Notes under the pieces: generated by a model
What the model was told of the DNA's origin: nothing
What the model saw: the letters and a program-made list of their open reading frames with translations, nothing else
Databases searched by the model: none
Translations under genes and position numbers: made by a program
DNA from: Actinomycetes bacterium
GTDB lineage: Bacteria > Actinomycetota > Acidimicrobiia > Acidimicrobiales > RAAP-2
Assembly: GCA_021802025.1 (NCBI GenBank)
Contig: JAKABC010000017.1
Location: forward strand, 1-17,059
DNA length: 17,059 bases
Direction: 5' to 3'
Shown: piece after piece, positions 6,241 through 13,453 of the stretch
How the letters are laid out: each line of letters begins with the position of its first letter
Numbering within the stretch: the stretch's first letter is position 1

Positions 6241-6963
6241 ATGCACCACGCCGATCAGGCGATACCCCCCGAGGTCGCGCACTTCTACGACGTGCTGAAG
6301 CGACGTCGCGACGTGCGCGCCGAGTTCACGGGCGAGCCGGTGGATCCGAGCACGGTGGTGCGGCTCCTCTCCGCAGCGCACGCCGCACCGAGTGTGGGAC
6401 TGTCCCAGCCGTGGGACTTCATTGTGGTCACCAGTGACCGCGCGCGTCGGGAGTTCGCCCAACACGTGCAGCGAGAGCGCGACGTGTTCGCCGCCACGCT
6501 GGGGGACGACGAGGCTCGGCGTTTCGAGACGATCAAGATCGACGGCGTCCTCGAGGCGAGCCTGTCCATAGTCGTCACCTACGATGCCGATCGGGGCGCC
6601 CCTCACGTTCTCGGGCGACACGCTATCGCCGATACCGGTTTGTACTCGACCTGCCTCGCCATCGAGAACCTGTGGCTGGCGTGCACGCTCGAGGGGTGGG
6701 GCCTCGGCTGGGTGTCGTTCTATCGAGAGTCCTTCCTCCGTGACCTCCTCGCCATCCCGAGCTCCGTTCGCCCGGTCGCGTGGCTCTGTGTCGGGCCCGT
6801 CACGTACCTGCAGTCGGTGCCCGACCTCGAGCGGCACGGATGGAGGCGGCGTCGAGAGCTCACTGAGTCCCTGCACGTCGACCAGTGGCTGGGGACCGGA
6901 TCCGACGCGCTCCTGGTCCCCGATGGTCCGAAGTTCGGCGGATCCGTGGCCCCCGCGGGCTAG
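6241..6963 (+). CDS. bluB: 5,6-dimethylbenzimidazole synthase BluB
   Basis: A 240-residue flavin-dependent enzyme that fragments reduced FMN with oxygen to give 5,6-dimethylbenzimidazole, the lower ligand of vitamin B12. It belongs to the nitroreductase-like fold. Recognisable segments are FYDVLKRRRDVR (15-26), AAHAAPSVGLSQPWDF (45-60), IADTGLYSTCLAIENLWLA (129-147) and GWGLGWVSFY (152-161). Asp24 and Ser159 sit where I recall the functional Asp and Ser of characterised BluB. The length is typical. ATG 6241 is chosen because the -10 box lies just upstream; an in-frame ATG at 6229 would overlap that box. Its product feeds CobT, encoded about 8 kb downstream, and bluB just precedes the riboswitch-controlled operon. 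Confidence 0.93.
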   Translation: MHHADQAIPPEVAHFYDVLKRRRDVRAEFTGEPVDPSTVVRLLSAAHAAPSVGLSQPWDFIVVTSDRARREFAQHVQRERDVFAATLGDDEARRFETIKIDGVLEASLSIVVTYDADRGAPHVLGRHAIADTGLYSTCLAIENLWLACTLEGWGLGWVSFYRESFLRDLLAIPSSVRPVAWLCVGPVTYLQSVPDLERHGWRRRRELTESLHVDQWLGTGSDALLVPDGPKFGGSVAPAG

Positions 6964-7053
6964 GCCGACGACGCGTCTTGCGGCGTCCGCCGACGCGGTC
7001 CACGTCACCTCGTCGGTAGCGTAACCCCAGCCCCGCGACGGCGCGATCCCGTG

Positions 7054-7059
7054 TATGCT
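7054..7059 (+). promoter_or_regulatory. -10 box of the B12 operon promoter
   Basis: TATGCT would place the transcription start near 7066, exactly where the cobalamin aptamer begins. No clear -35 is visible. Confidence 0.45.
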
Positions 7060-7063
7060 CACG

Positions 7064-7176
7064 GAACTCCAGGTAAAACTGGGGTGGCGTAGTTGCAGCG
7101 AATTCCGGTCAGATTCCGGTACTGTCCCGCAACGGTAAGGCCCCTTCGAGGGGACGAGTCCGGTCGCCTGGACTAC
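7064..7176 (+). promoter_or_regulatory. Cobalamin riboswitch aptamer
   Basis: This RNA leader binds a cobalamin (adenosyl- or other form) and represses the operon. The closing stem P1 pairs TCCAGG (7068-7073) with CCTGGA (7167-7172). Inside are the conserved core elements: the GAATTCCGGTCAGATTCCGG region (7110-7129), the B12-box core TGTCCCGCAACGGTAA (around 7133-7148 by eye), a CCCC-TTCG-AGGGG hairpin (7141-7153), and the 3' GAGTCCGGTCGCC segment (7156-7168). The aptamer is compact, with a short P6-like arm. Together with its position before a B12 transport and salvage operon, the identity is strong; the exact class is not certain. Confidence 0.9.
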
Positions 7177-7185
7177 GTCGACGTA
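7174..7185 (+). promoter_or_regulatory. 12-base perfect palindrome after the aptamer
   Basis: TACGTCGACGTA starts one base after the P1 stem. It could form a small hairpin with a TCGA loop in the RNA or be a site for a dimeric regulator in the DNA. Its role is unknown. Confidence 0.3.
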
Positions 7186-7244
7186 ATCGATCCTCGGAGG
7201 AAGGACGGTTCGTTCCACTCATCGCAGTGGCGGCGAGCTCACTC

Positions 7245-7272
7245 AACCTCCGTTCTAGTGACGGAGAAGGTT
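7245..7272 (+). promoter_or_regulatory. Hairpin sequestering the btuF ribosome binding site (expression platform)
   Basis: CTCCGT (7248-7253) pairs with ACGGAG (7261-7266) around a 7-base loop, and AAC/GTT (7245-7247 with 7270-7272) extends the stem past a 3-base bulge. This buries GGAGAAGG (7263-7270), the site for the ATG at 7274. GGAGG at 7196-7200 can pair instead with CCTCC (7247-7251), freeing the site. This suggests translational control by the riboswitch. Confidence 0.6.
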
Positions 7273-7273
7273 C

Positions 7274-8203
7274 ATGAAACTGCTTCGACCAGGGCTCATC
7301 GTCCTGCTACTGCTCACGGGGGTGCTGGCGGGCCCCGGCGGGGCCAGCGCCTCGCGCGTGCCCCACGCCCACGGGCCCGGGTTCCCCGTGACGATCAAGG
7401 CCGCGAACGGGTCGGTGACGATCCCCTCCAGGCCCACGTCCATCGTCTCCCTCTCGGCCACGGCTACCGAGATGCTCTACGCGATCGGCGCGGGCGGACA
7501 GGTGCGGGCCGTAGACAAGTACTCGAACTACCCGCCCAACGCGCCCATGACGAACCTCAACGGGTTCACCCCCAGTCCCGAGGCGATCGCTAAGTACCAC
7601 CCGGATCTGGTCGTCGTCTCCTACGACCCGGCCTCTTTCAACGCGCAGATGAAGAAGCTCAAGATCCCGGTCATCTACGACCCGGCGGCGCCCACCCTCA
7701 CCGTGGCCTATCACCAGTACATCGGACTGGGCGAAGCGACGGGTCACACCGCGGCCGCCGAGGCCGAGGTGGCGCGCCTCAAGACCCGGATTGCGCGCAT
7801 CGTTAAGTCAACGCCTCACGCCGCACCCGGCACGACGTACTACTGGGAGCTTGACCCCACGTACTACTCGGTCACCTCAGCCACTTTCATGGGCCAACTG
7901 ATGACCTTGCTCGGGCTCAAGTCCATCGCCGACGCCGCCGGGGTCAACACCAACGGCGGGTATCCGCAACTCAATTCGGAGTTCATTCTCAAGGCGAACC
8001 CCACCTACATCTTCCTGGCCGACACCAAGTGCTGCCAGGCGTCGCCGGCCACGGTCGCCGCCCGTCCCGGCTGGTCGGCCCTGTCCGCCGTCGCGCACCA
8101 CCGAATCCTGGCGCTGAACGACGACATCGCGTCACGTTGGGGCCCGCGAATCGTCATCCTCTTGCAACAGGTGGCCAACTTCCTCAAGTCACACCAGGGA
8201 TAG
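7274..8203 (+). CDS. btuF: Cobalamin ABC transporter substrate-binding protein BtuF
   Basis: A 309-residue secreted binding protein of the BtuF/FhuD type, the first gene of the riboswitch-controlled operon. Residues 1-26 form a signal peptide: MKLLRP, a Leu/Val core, then a signal peptidase I-like ASA site near 24-26. The mature part begins with the usual ITDxxG-like strand (VTIKAANGSVTIPSRPTSIV), then LSATATEMLYAIGAG (63-77 or so) and PSPEAIAKYHPDLVV, all typical of corrinoid and siderophore binders. It should capture corrinoid outside the membrane and deliver it to BtuC. There is no lipobox Cys near the signal peptide, unusual for a Gram-positive binding protein. The ATG has GGAGAAGG just upstream. 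btuC starts immediately after its TAG stop. Confidence 0.87.
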   Translation: MKLLRPGLIVLLLLTGVLAGPGGASASRVPHAHGPGFPVTIKAANGSVTIPSRPTSIVSLSATATEMLYAIGAGGQVRAVDKYSNYPPNAPMTNLNGFTPSPEAIAKYHPDLVVVSYDPASFNAQMKKLKIPVIYDPAAPTLTVAYHQYIGLGEATGHTAAAEAEVARLKTRIARIVKSTPHAAPGTTYYWELDPTYYSVTSATFMGQLMTLLGLKSIADAAGVNTNGGYPQLNSEFILKANPTYIFLADTKCCQASPATVAARPGWSALSAVAHHRILALNDDIASRWGPRIVILLQQVANFLKSHQG

Positions 8204-9298
8204 GTGTCGGTGAGCGTCGCTCGTCCCTCCACGGCGTTCCGACGCCGCCTTTGGCCGACCACCGACCACGGCGCACCACCATCGGCTCGATTGCCGATGG
8301 TGGTGGCCGGTGTGGTCCTGGTCACGGTGGTCCTGGTGAGCACCGCGATGGGACCGGCCGACCTCTCCCTCGGCACCGTCGTGGGGGTGCTGTTGTCGCA
8401 CGTGCCCCTGCTCCACTACCACAGTTCGACGTCCCCGATCAATCAGGCCATCGTCTGGGAGATCCGTCTGCCCCGCGTCATCCTCGCCTGCCTCGTCGGC
8501 TCGATGTTGGCCTTGGGGGGAGCCTCGTATCAGGGGGTCTTCCGCAACCCCCTGGCGGATCCGTATCTGCTGGGGGTGGCGGCCGGCGCCGGACTCGGCG
8601 CCACGATCGCCATCGTCACGCCTTCGACGTTCTCTGAACTACTCCCCCTCGCGGCCTTCGCCGGCGGTGTCGTCGCGGTGACCCTCACCTACGTCGTGGG
8701 GAGCAAGGCGGGACGCAGCTCCTCGGGCTCATCGATCGTGCTCGCCGGCGTCGCCGTCGCGGCGATTTTCACGGCCATTCAGACGAACGTGCAGCAGCAG
8801 CACGCCGCCGACCTGCAACCGGTCTACTCGTGGATCCTCGGGAGCCTCACCGTGGCGACCTGGAGCGACGTCACGCTGATCCTGCCCTACGTCACGCTGA
8901 GCGCCGTCGTGCTATTGGCACATCGCCATCTGCTCGACATCCTTCGCGTCGGAGAGGAGGAGGCGAGGACGCTCGGCGTCAACCCGAACCGGGTACGCCT
9001 CACCGTCGTCGCGGCCGCCACTCTAGGGACGGCGGCGGCCGTATCGGTGAGCGGACTCATCGGCTTCGTCGGCATTATCGTCCCCCACCTGGTGCGCTTG
9101 ACGACGAACGCGAGCTATCGAGTGGTGATGCCCGTCTCACTGGTGAGCGGTGCCTCGTTCCTCGTCCTCGCCGACCTCTTCGCCCGGATGGTCGAGGCAC
9201 CGGGCGAAGTCCCCCTCGGCGTCGTGACGGCCTTCATCGGTGGGCCGTTCTTCATCCTCGTGCTGCGCTCGAGGCGTTCCGCCCAGGGAGTGCTGTAG
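8204..9298 (+). CDS. btuC: Cobalamin ABC transporter permease BtuC
   Basis: A 364-residue FecCD-family permease with about ten membrane helices, the channel of the BtuFCD importer. Diagnostic segments are EIRLPRVILACLVGSMLAL (86-104), YQGVFRNPLADPYLLG (109-124) and GLIGFVGIIVPHLVRL (around 287-302), which contains the loop that contacts the ATPase. Length is normal; the first 30 or so residues are a variable polar tail. GTG at 8204 directly abuts the btuF stop; a second GTG at 8210 is an alternative with better spacing to AGGGA. The corrinoid specificity is inferred from the riboswitch and the surrounding genes, because FecCD permeases for iron siderophores look alike. Confidence 0.9.
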   Translation: MSVSVARPSTAFRRRLWPTTDHGAPPSARLPMVVAGVVLVTVVLVSTAMGPADLSLGTVVGVLLSHVPLLHYHSSTSPINQAIVWEIRLPRVILACLVGSMLALGGASYQGVFRNPLADPYLLGVAAGAGLGATIAIVTPSTFSELLPLAAFAGGVVAVTLTYVVGSKAGRSSSGSSIVLAGVAVAAIFTAIQTNVQQQHAADLQPVYSWILGSLTVATWSDVTLILPYVTLSAVVLLAHRHLLDILRVGEEEARTLGVNPNRVRLTVVAAATLGTAAAVSVSGLIGFVGIIVPHLVRLTTNASYRVVMPVSLVSGASFLVLADLFARMVEAPGEVPLGVVTAFIGGPFFILVLRSRRSAQGVL

Positions 9299-10129
9299 GT
9301 GGCGCACGACGCCACGCCCGTCCCCCGAGACTCGACGGGGCGCATCGAGCTACACGACGTGGGGGTCACGCTCGATCGAACGGTCGCCCTCGACCAGGTG
9401 AACGTTCACGTCGCACCCGGTGCATGGCTCGGGATCATCGGGGCCAACGGTGCGGGCAAGAGCACGCTGTTGAGAGCCGTAGCTCGCCTGGTGGCCTACT
9501 CGGGCACTGTCCGGATTGACGGCCGCGACACCCGGTCCATGGGACGACGCGAGTTCGCCCAGACGGTGGCCTACGTTTCGCAAGACCCGCAGTTCCCGGC
9601 ACAGATGCGCGCGATCGACTACGTCGCGCTGGGTCGCACCCCGCATCACGGTTACTTCGGGACCGAGAGTGCACGCGACCGCGATCGCAGTGCCGAGCTC
9701 CTACGCGACATCGGCCTGGAGCACCTGTCCTTGCGCGCTCTGGACTCCCTGTCGGGTGGGGAGCTCCAGCGACTCGTTCTCGCCCGCGCCCTGGCTCAAG
9801 AGGCTCCCATCCTCCTACTCGATGAGGCGACCAGCGCCCTCGACCTCGGGCGACGGGTCGACGTCTTGGAGCTCGTCGACGCCCTGCGCATCGACCGTCG
9901 ACTCACCGTCATCAGCACACTGCACGACCTGACGCTGGCGGCTCAGTTCGCCGAGCAGGTGCTTCTGCTAGCAGGCGGGCGCGCCGTCGCTGAGGGCCCC
10001 CCGAGCGCCGTCATGACCGAGGAGACGCTCAACCGCTACTTCGAGGCCTCGGTCGAGATACTCCGCAGTCGGGATAACAACATCGTCGTGGTTCCACGGC
10101 GAAGAGAAGGGATGGGGAACTATGACTGA
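9299..10129 (+). CDS. btuD: Cobalamin ABC transporter ATP-binding protein BtuD
   Basis: A 276-residue ABC ATPase that powers corrinoid import. It has Walker A GANGAGKST (48-56), Q-loop Gln95, the signature LSGGE (151-155), Walker B ILLLDEATSALD (171-182) and the switch His209. The C-terminal 40 residues after about 235 form a short extension common in FecE/BtuD-type ATPases. The GTG start abuts the btuC stop, with AGGGAG about 9 bases upstream. Its last codons overlap the start of cobO by 8 bases. The substrate assignment follows from the operon; the ATPase sequence by itself could also fit a siderophore importer. Confidence 0.9.
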   Translation: MAHDATPVPRDSTGRIELHDVGVTLDRTVALDQVNVHVAPGAWLGIIGANGAGKSTLLRAVARLVAYSGTVRIDGRDTRSMGRREFAQTVAYVSQDPQFPAQMRAIDYVALGRTPHHGYFGTESARDRDRSAELLRDIGLEHLSLRALDSLSGGELQRLVLARALAQEAPILLLDEATSALDLGRRVDVLELVDALRIDRRLTVISTLHDLTLAAQFAEQVLLLAGGRAVAEGPPSAVMTEETLNRYFEASVEILRSRDNNIVVVPRRREGMGNYD

Positions 10130-10691
10130 AGAGGCTCCGCGTACGGCACCCCACGTCCCTAAGGAGTTGCGCAGAGCGGACTCGCTGGTCCTGGTCAACA
10201 CGGGCCCCGGCAAGGGGAAATCCTCGGCCGCGTTCGGTGTCATGGGGAGGGCGTGGGCCCGAGGCTGGCGCGTCTGTGTCATCCAGTTTCTCAAGAGCGG
10301 GAAGTGGCAGTCGGGGGAGCACAAGCTCGCCGACCATCTGGGCATCGAGTGGCAGTCCCTGGGCGACGGCTTCACCTGGGAGTCCACGGACATGGACGAG
10401 ACCGTGGCGAAGGGTCGACACGCGTGGGGAGTCGCGCGAGATCGGATCCGCTCGGGGGACTACCAACTGGTCATCCTCGACGAGATGACGTACGCGGTGT
10501 CGTACGGATGGGTCGACGTCGATGAGGTGATTGACGTCATCCAGAACCGACCTCGCAAGACCAACGTCATCATCACGGGAAGAAACGCATCGGACGAGCT
10601 GCTCGCCATCGCGGACACCGCGACCGAGATGCGTGTCATCAAACACGCGTACGATCAAGGAATCCGTGCGATGAAGGGAATCGAGTATTGA
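10122..10691 (+). CDS. cobO: Cob(I)yrinic acid a,c-diamide adenosyltransferase (CobO/CobA/BtuR type)
   Basis: A 189-residue cytoplasmic enzyme that transfers the 5'-deoxyadenosyl group from ATP to reduced cobalt in corrinoids, making the coenzyme form and trapping imported corrinoid. The P-loop LVNTGPGKGKSSAAFG (24-39) and the segments VIQFLKSGKW (53-62) and LVILDEMTYAVSYGW (116-130) are classic for this family, and length is normal. It begins with ATG inside the end of btuD and ends in a TGATG junction with cbiZ, so translation is probably coupled. Its position between the importer and cbiZ makes sense because CbiZ is known to prefer adenosylated cobinamide. Confidence 0.94.
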   Translation: MTEEAPRTAPHVPKELRRADSLVLVNTGPGKGKSSAAFGVMGRAWARGWRVCVIQFLKSGKWQSGEHKLADHLGIEWQSLGDGFTWESTDMDETVAKGRHAWGVARDRIRSGDYQLVILDEMTYAVSYGWVDVDEVIDVIQNRPRKTNVIITGRNASDELLAIADTATEMRVIKHAYDQGIRAMKGIEY

Positions 10692-11323
10692 TGTTCCCTC
10701 AACTGGTGTCACGCGGTAACGGGGGCGCGGATGACGATCTCCTTCTATGGCGGCTCCCCCGGCCGATGCTCGCGGCGTCGACCGCCGTCAGCGGCGGTGG
10801 AGTGGGCGCGAGATCGTGGATCGTGAACGTGCAGGTGCCCCACGACTACCAACGACGCGCCGTGGTGCGTCACGTGTCGAGCGTCGCACGCAGCCTCCAG
10901 TTGCGCGGCAGGGGGGTCGGCATGTTGACGGCGGCCCCGGTCTCGCGGGGCGTGCACGAGTGCGACGACGAGGTGAGCGTCCACGCCACGGTGGGTCTCG
11001 GCCTACCCACATGGGCCGCGAGTCAGAGCGAGGTATTGGACGATTTCCGTCCGGGTACGATAAACGTCGTCGCCTTCCTGCCCGTCCGGCTCTCCCCGGG
11101 GGGCCTCTTGAACGCACTGACCACGGTCACCGAGGCGAAGGTCCAGGCGCTGTGGGAAGCCGGGGTCGCCGCTACGGGTACGGCGACCGACGCCGCGTGC
11201 GTGGTCTGCCCCGTCGAGGGGCCGAGAGACCTTTACGGCGGACCCCGCTCGACGTGGGGATCGCGGCTCGCGCGCGCGACGTACGCCGCCGTCCTCGTGG
11301 GGGCGCGGGGGTGGAGCGCGTGA
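10691..11323 (+). CDS. cbiZ: Adenosylcobinamide amidohydrolase CbiZ
   Basis: A 210-residue protein of the CbiZ family. CbiZ cleaves the amide joining the aminopropanol arm to adenosylcobinamide (or the arm of pseudocobalamin), giving adenosylcobyric acid. It was defined in archaea and is found in scattered bacteria. Visible family segments are VGMLTAAPV (76-84), VHATVGLGLPTWA (97-109), PGTINVVAFLP (121-131), NALTTVTEAKVQAL (141-154) and ATGTATDAACVV (161-172), the last two being the most conserved. The ATG at 10691 overlaps the cobO TGA; a TTG at 10688 in the same frame is less likely. The stop overlaps the cobU start in GTGA. The presence of CbiZ next to CobO, CbiB and BluB/CobT points to corrinoid salvage and remodelling. 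Confidence 0.9.
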   Translation: MFPQLVSRGNGGADDDLLLWRLPRPMLAASTAVSGGGVGARSWIVNVQVPHDYQRRAVVRHVSSVARSLQLRGRGVGMLTAAPVSRGVHECDDEVSVHATVGLGLPTWAASQSEVLDDFRPGTINVVAFLPVRLSPGGLLNALTTVTEAKVQALWEAGVAATGTATDAACVVCPVEGPRDLYGGPRSTWGSRLARATYAAVLVGARGWSA

Positions 11324-11820
11324 TCACCCTGGTACTGGGTGGTGCCCGTTCGGGCAAGTCGGCGGTGGCCGAGGCGCTGGCGGCCGAGGCGGGCGGACCC
11401 GTCACCTACGTGGCCACGACCCGCGTGGGCGATGACCCCGACCTCCTGGCCCGAATCGCCGAACACCGGCGACGGCGCCCCCGCGAGTGGACGACGATTG
11501 AGTGCGGGAGCCTCCTCGTCGACGCGCTCGATCAACTCGAGGGGACGATCTTGATCGATTCGGTCGGCGCGTGGGTAGCGGGGAGCCCCAACCTCGTGGT
11601 TGACACGGGCGCACTGCTCGAACGGCTCGCACGACACCACGGCGACGTGGTCGTCGTCTCCGACGAAGTCGGCATGGGCGTCCATCCGTCGAGCGAGGTC
11701 GGACGGTCGTATCGCGACGCGCTCGGCGTCGTGAACCAGGCACTGGCGAACGACGCCCGCCGGGTTCTCCTCGTGGTCGCCGGTCAGGTCCTGACGATAA
11801 AGCCCCCGGGGGGGTCGTGA
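11320..11820 (+). CDS. cobU: Adenosylcobinamide kinase / guanylyltransferase CobU
   Basis: A 166-residue bifunctional enzyme that phosphorylates adenosylcobinamide and then attaches GMP, giving AdoCbi-GDP for CobS. It carries the N-terminal P-loop LVLGGARSGKS (4-14), a candidate guanylylated His49 in IAEHRRRRP, and the signature VVSDEVGMGVHP (112-123) with VGRSYRDALGVVNQALA (127-143). Length is at the short end of the family. GTG at 11320 makes a 4-base GTGA overlap with the cbiZ stop, the same arrangement as its downstream junction; GTG at 11311 is an alternative adding three residues. GGAG lies just upstream. Confidence 0.92.
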   Translation: MITLVLGGARSGKSAVAEALAAEAGGPVTYVATTRVGDDPDLLARIAEHRRRRPREWTTIECGSLLVDALDQLEGTILIDSVGAWVAGSPNLVVDTGALLERLARHHGDVVVVSDEVGMGVHPSSEVGRSYRDALGVVNQALANDARRVLLVVAGQVLTIKPPGGS

Positions 11821-12542
11821 GGAGCGCGTTCTCGTTTCTCACGGTGGTGGGCAGGGGCACGTCACCGACACCGTCGACCTTCGTGTGGTTCCCCCTCGTG
11901 GGAGCCCTCATCGGGCTGGCCGTCGGCGGAGTCTGGTGGGTGGGCGATCGGCTATGGCCACCGCTCGTGGCTGCGACCTTGGCCGTCTCGGCCGACCTGT
12001 GGATCACGGGACTCCTTCACTTCGATGGCCTCGCCGACGCCGGCGACGGACTGCTGGCCTCACTGACGCGGGAGCGCCGATTGGCGGTGATGAGGGATCC
12101 GGCGGTGGGCGCCTTTGGGCTGGTCGCCGTGACCATGGTCCTCGTAATGCGCGTCGCGGCCCTTGCCGCCACGCGACCATCCGTCGTGGCCATCGCCGGC
12201 CTGTGGTGCGCCTCGAGAACCGCGATGGTGGCGGTGACACTGAGCGTGCCCTACGCCCGCGACGACGGCATCGTAGGGTCGTTCATCGCGACGACGCCCC
12301 GGTCCCGGCGCCTCCACCATGCCCATGTGGTCACCGTGATAGTCGGCCTCGTCGCGGCGGCCGCGCTCCTCTTGACCAGTCGCTCGGCCCTCGGACTAGT
12401 CGCACTGGCCGTGGAGCTGGCCACCGTCGCTGGGGTTGTCGCGCTGTCCACGAAGCGCGTCGGCGGGTATACGGGGGATGTCCTGGGTGCGTCCGGCGTG
12501 CTGGGTGAGACGCTCGGATTGATCGTCTTGGCGGTTCGGTGA
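11817..12542 (+). CDS. cobS: Adenosylcobinamide-GDP ribazoletransferase CobS
   Basis: A 241-residue integral membrane enzyme that joins AdoCbi-GDP to alpha-ribazole (or its phosphate), the last major step to adenosylcobalamin. Key segments are FSFLTVVG (5-12), the metal-binding LLHFDGLADAGDGLLA (66-81), VMRDPAVGAFG (91-101) and VGGYTGDVLGA (215-225). About six to seven membrane helices are expected. It starts with GTG in a GTGA overlap with cobU and ends in another with cbiB. It depends on CobT and BluB for its ribazole substrate, and both are encoded in this window. Confidence 0.94.
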   Translation: MRSAFSFLTVVGRGTSPTPSTFVWFPLVGALIGLAVGGVWWVGDRLWPPLVAATLAVSADLWITGLLHFDGLADAGDGLLASLTRERRLAVMRDPAVGAFGLVAVTMVLVMRVAALAATRPSVVAIAGLWCASRTAMVAVTLSVPYARDDGIVGSFIATTPRSRRLHHAHVVTVIVGLVAAAALLLTSRSALGLVALAVELATVAGVVALSTKRVGGYTGDVLGASGVLGETLGLIVLAVR

Positions 12543-13453
12543 GCCGCCCCCTCGTTCGCCCCGCGTGGCTAATCGGGGCCGGCGTCGCCGTGCTCGTGGA
12601 TCGGGCTCTCGGCGAGCCGCCAACCCCCATCCATCCCGTCGCGTGCTTCGGCCGAGCGATGACGGCGCTCGAACGCTCCCTGTACCGCGACAGTCGCTGG
12701 ATGGGAGTCGTACACGCCACTCTCGGGACCGGGGCCGGCCTGGTCACGGGACTTCTGGTGCGCTCCACGGTCGTGGCGAACTACGTCGCGGTCGGCGGTC
12801 GAAGCCTCGCCGAGGCCGCCTCGGCCGTCGCTCGATCTCTCGACCTCGACCTCGAGCGCGCCCGATCCCTCTTGCCGACACTCGTCGGCCGGGATCCGAG
12901 CGACCTCGACGCGCCGGAGGTGGCGCGAGCGGTGATCGAGTCCGTCGCCGAGAACACCGTCGACGCGATCGTGGCGCCCACCGTGTGGGCAGCGGCTCTC
13001 GGACCCGCGGGCGCACTGGGATATCGCGCGGTCAACACCATGGACGCCATGGTCGGTCACCACTCGACGCGCTTCGAGAACTACGGGTGGGCGAGCGCCC
13101 GTCTCGACGACGTCGTCAACTGGATACCCGCGCGACTGACCGCAGCACTCGTCGCGCTCGTGCGACCGCGCTCGGTGACAACCATCGTGCGGGGTGTGAG
13201 AACCCAAGCCCCTCTCCATCCTTCGCCCAACGCGGGCGTCAGTGAGGTCGCTTTCGCCGCCGCGCTAGGTCTACGCCTGGGCGGGCGTAACCGCTACGAC
13301 GACCGCGTGGAGATACGGCCACCCCTGGGCTACGGCCGGACGGGGACCGGCGACGACATCGACGACGCGATCCGGCTCAGCCGCGACGTCTCGTTGGCGC
13401 TGGCCGCCCTCCTCGTGGGTACGGGCGTCGCCGTCGCGGTGGCCCGCGCGTGA
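12539..13453 (+). CDS. cbiB: Adenosylcobinamide-phosphate synthase CbiB (CobD of the aerobic nomenclature)
   Basis: A 304-residue membrane enzyme that amidates adenosylcobyric acid with (R)-1-aminopropan-2-ol O-phosphate. It is required after CbiZ has removed the arm from salvaged corrinoid. Conserved blocks are DRALGEPPTPIHPVA (21-35), ESVAENTVDAIVAP (134-147), YRAVNTMDAMVGH (162-174), GWASARLDDVVNWIPARL (183-200) and SPNAG (229-233). Length is typical. It overlaps both neighbours by GTGA. Its amine substrate normally comes from a CobD threonine-phosphate decarboxylase, the likely job of the next gene. Confidence 0.93.
   Translation: MSRPLVRPAWLIGAGVAVLVDRALGEPPTPIHPVACFGRAMTALERSLYRDSRWMGVVHATLGTGAGLVTGLLVRSTVVANYVAVGGRSLAEAASAVARSLDLDLERARSLLPTLVGRDPSDLDAPEVARAVIESVAENTVDAIVAPTVWAAALGPAGALGYRAVNTMDAMVGHHSTRFENYGWASARLDDVVNWIPARLTAALVALVRPRSVTTIVRGVRTQAPLHPSPNAGVSEVAFAAALGLRLGGRNRYDDRVEIRPPLGYGRTGTGDDIDDAIRLSRDVSLALAALLVGTGVAVAVARA

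Noticed and set aside
6226..7218. Minus-strand open frame of 330 codons over bluB and the riboswitch
   Set aside because: It is the antisense shadow of bluB and would cross the structured leader; the product shows no domain.
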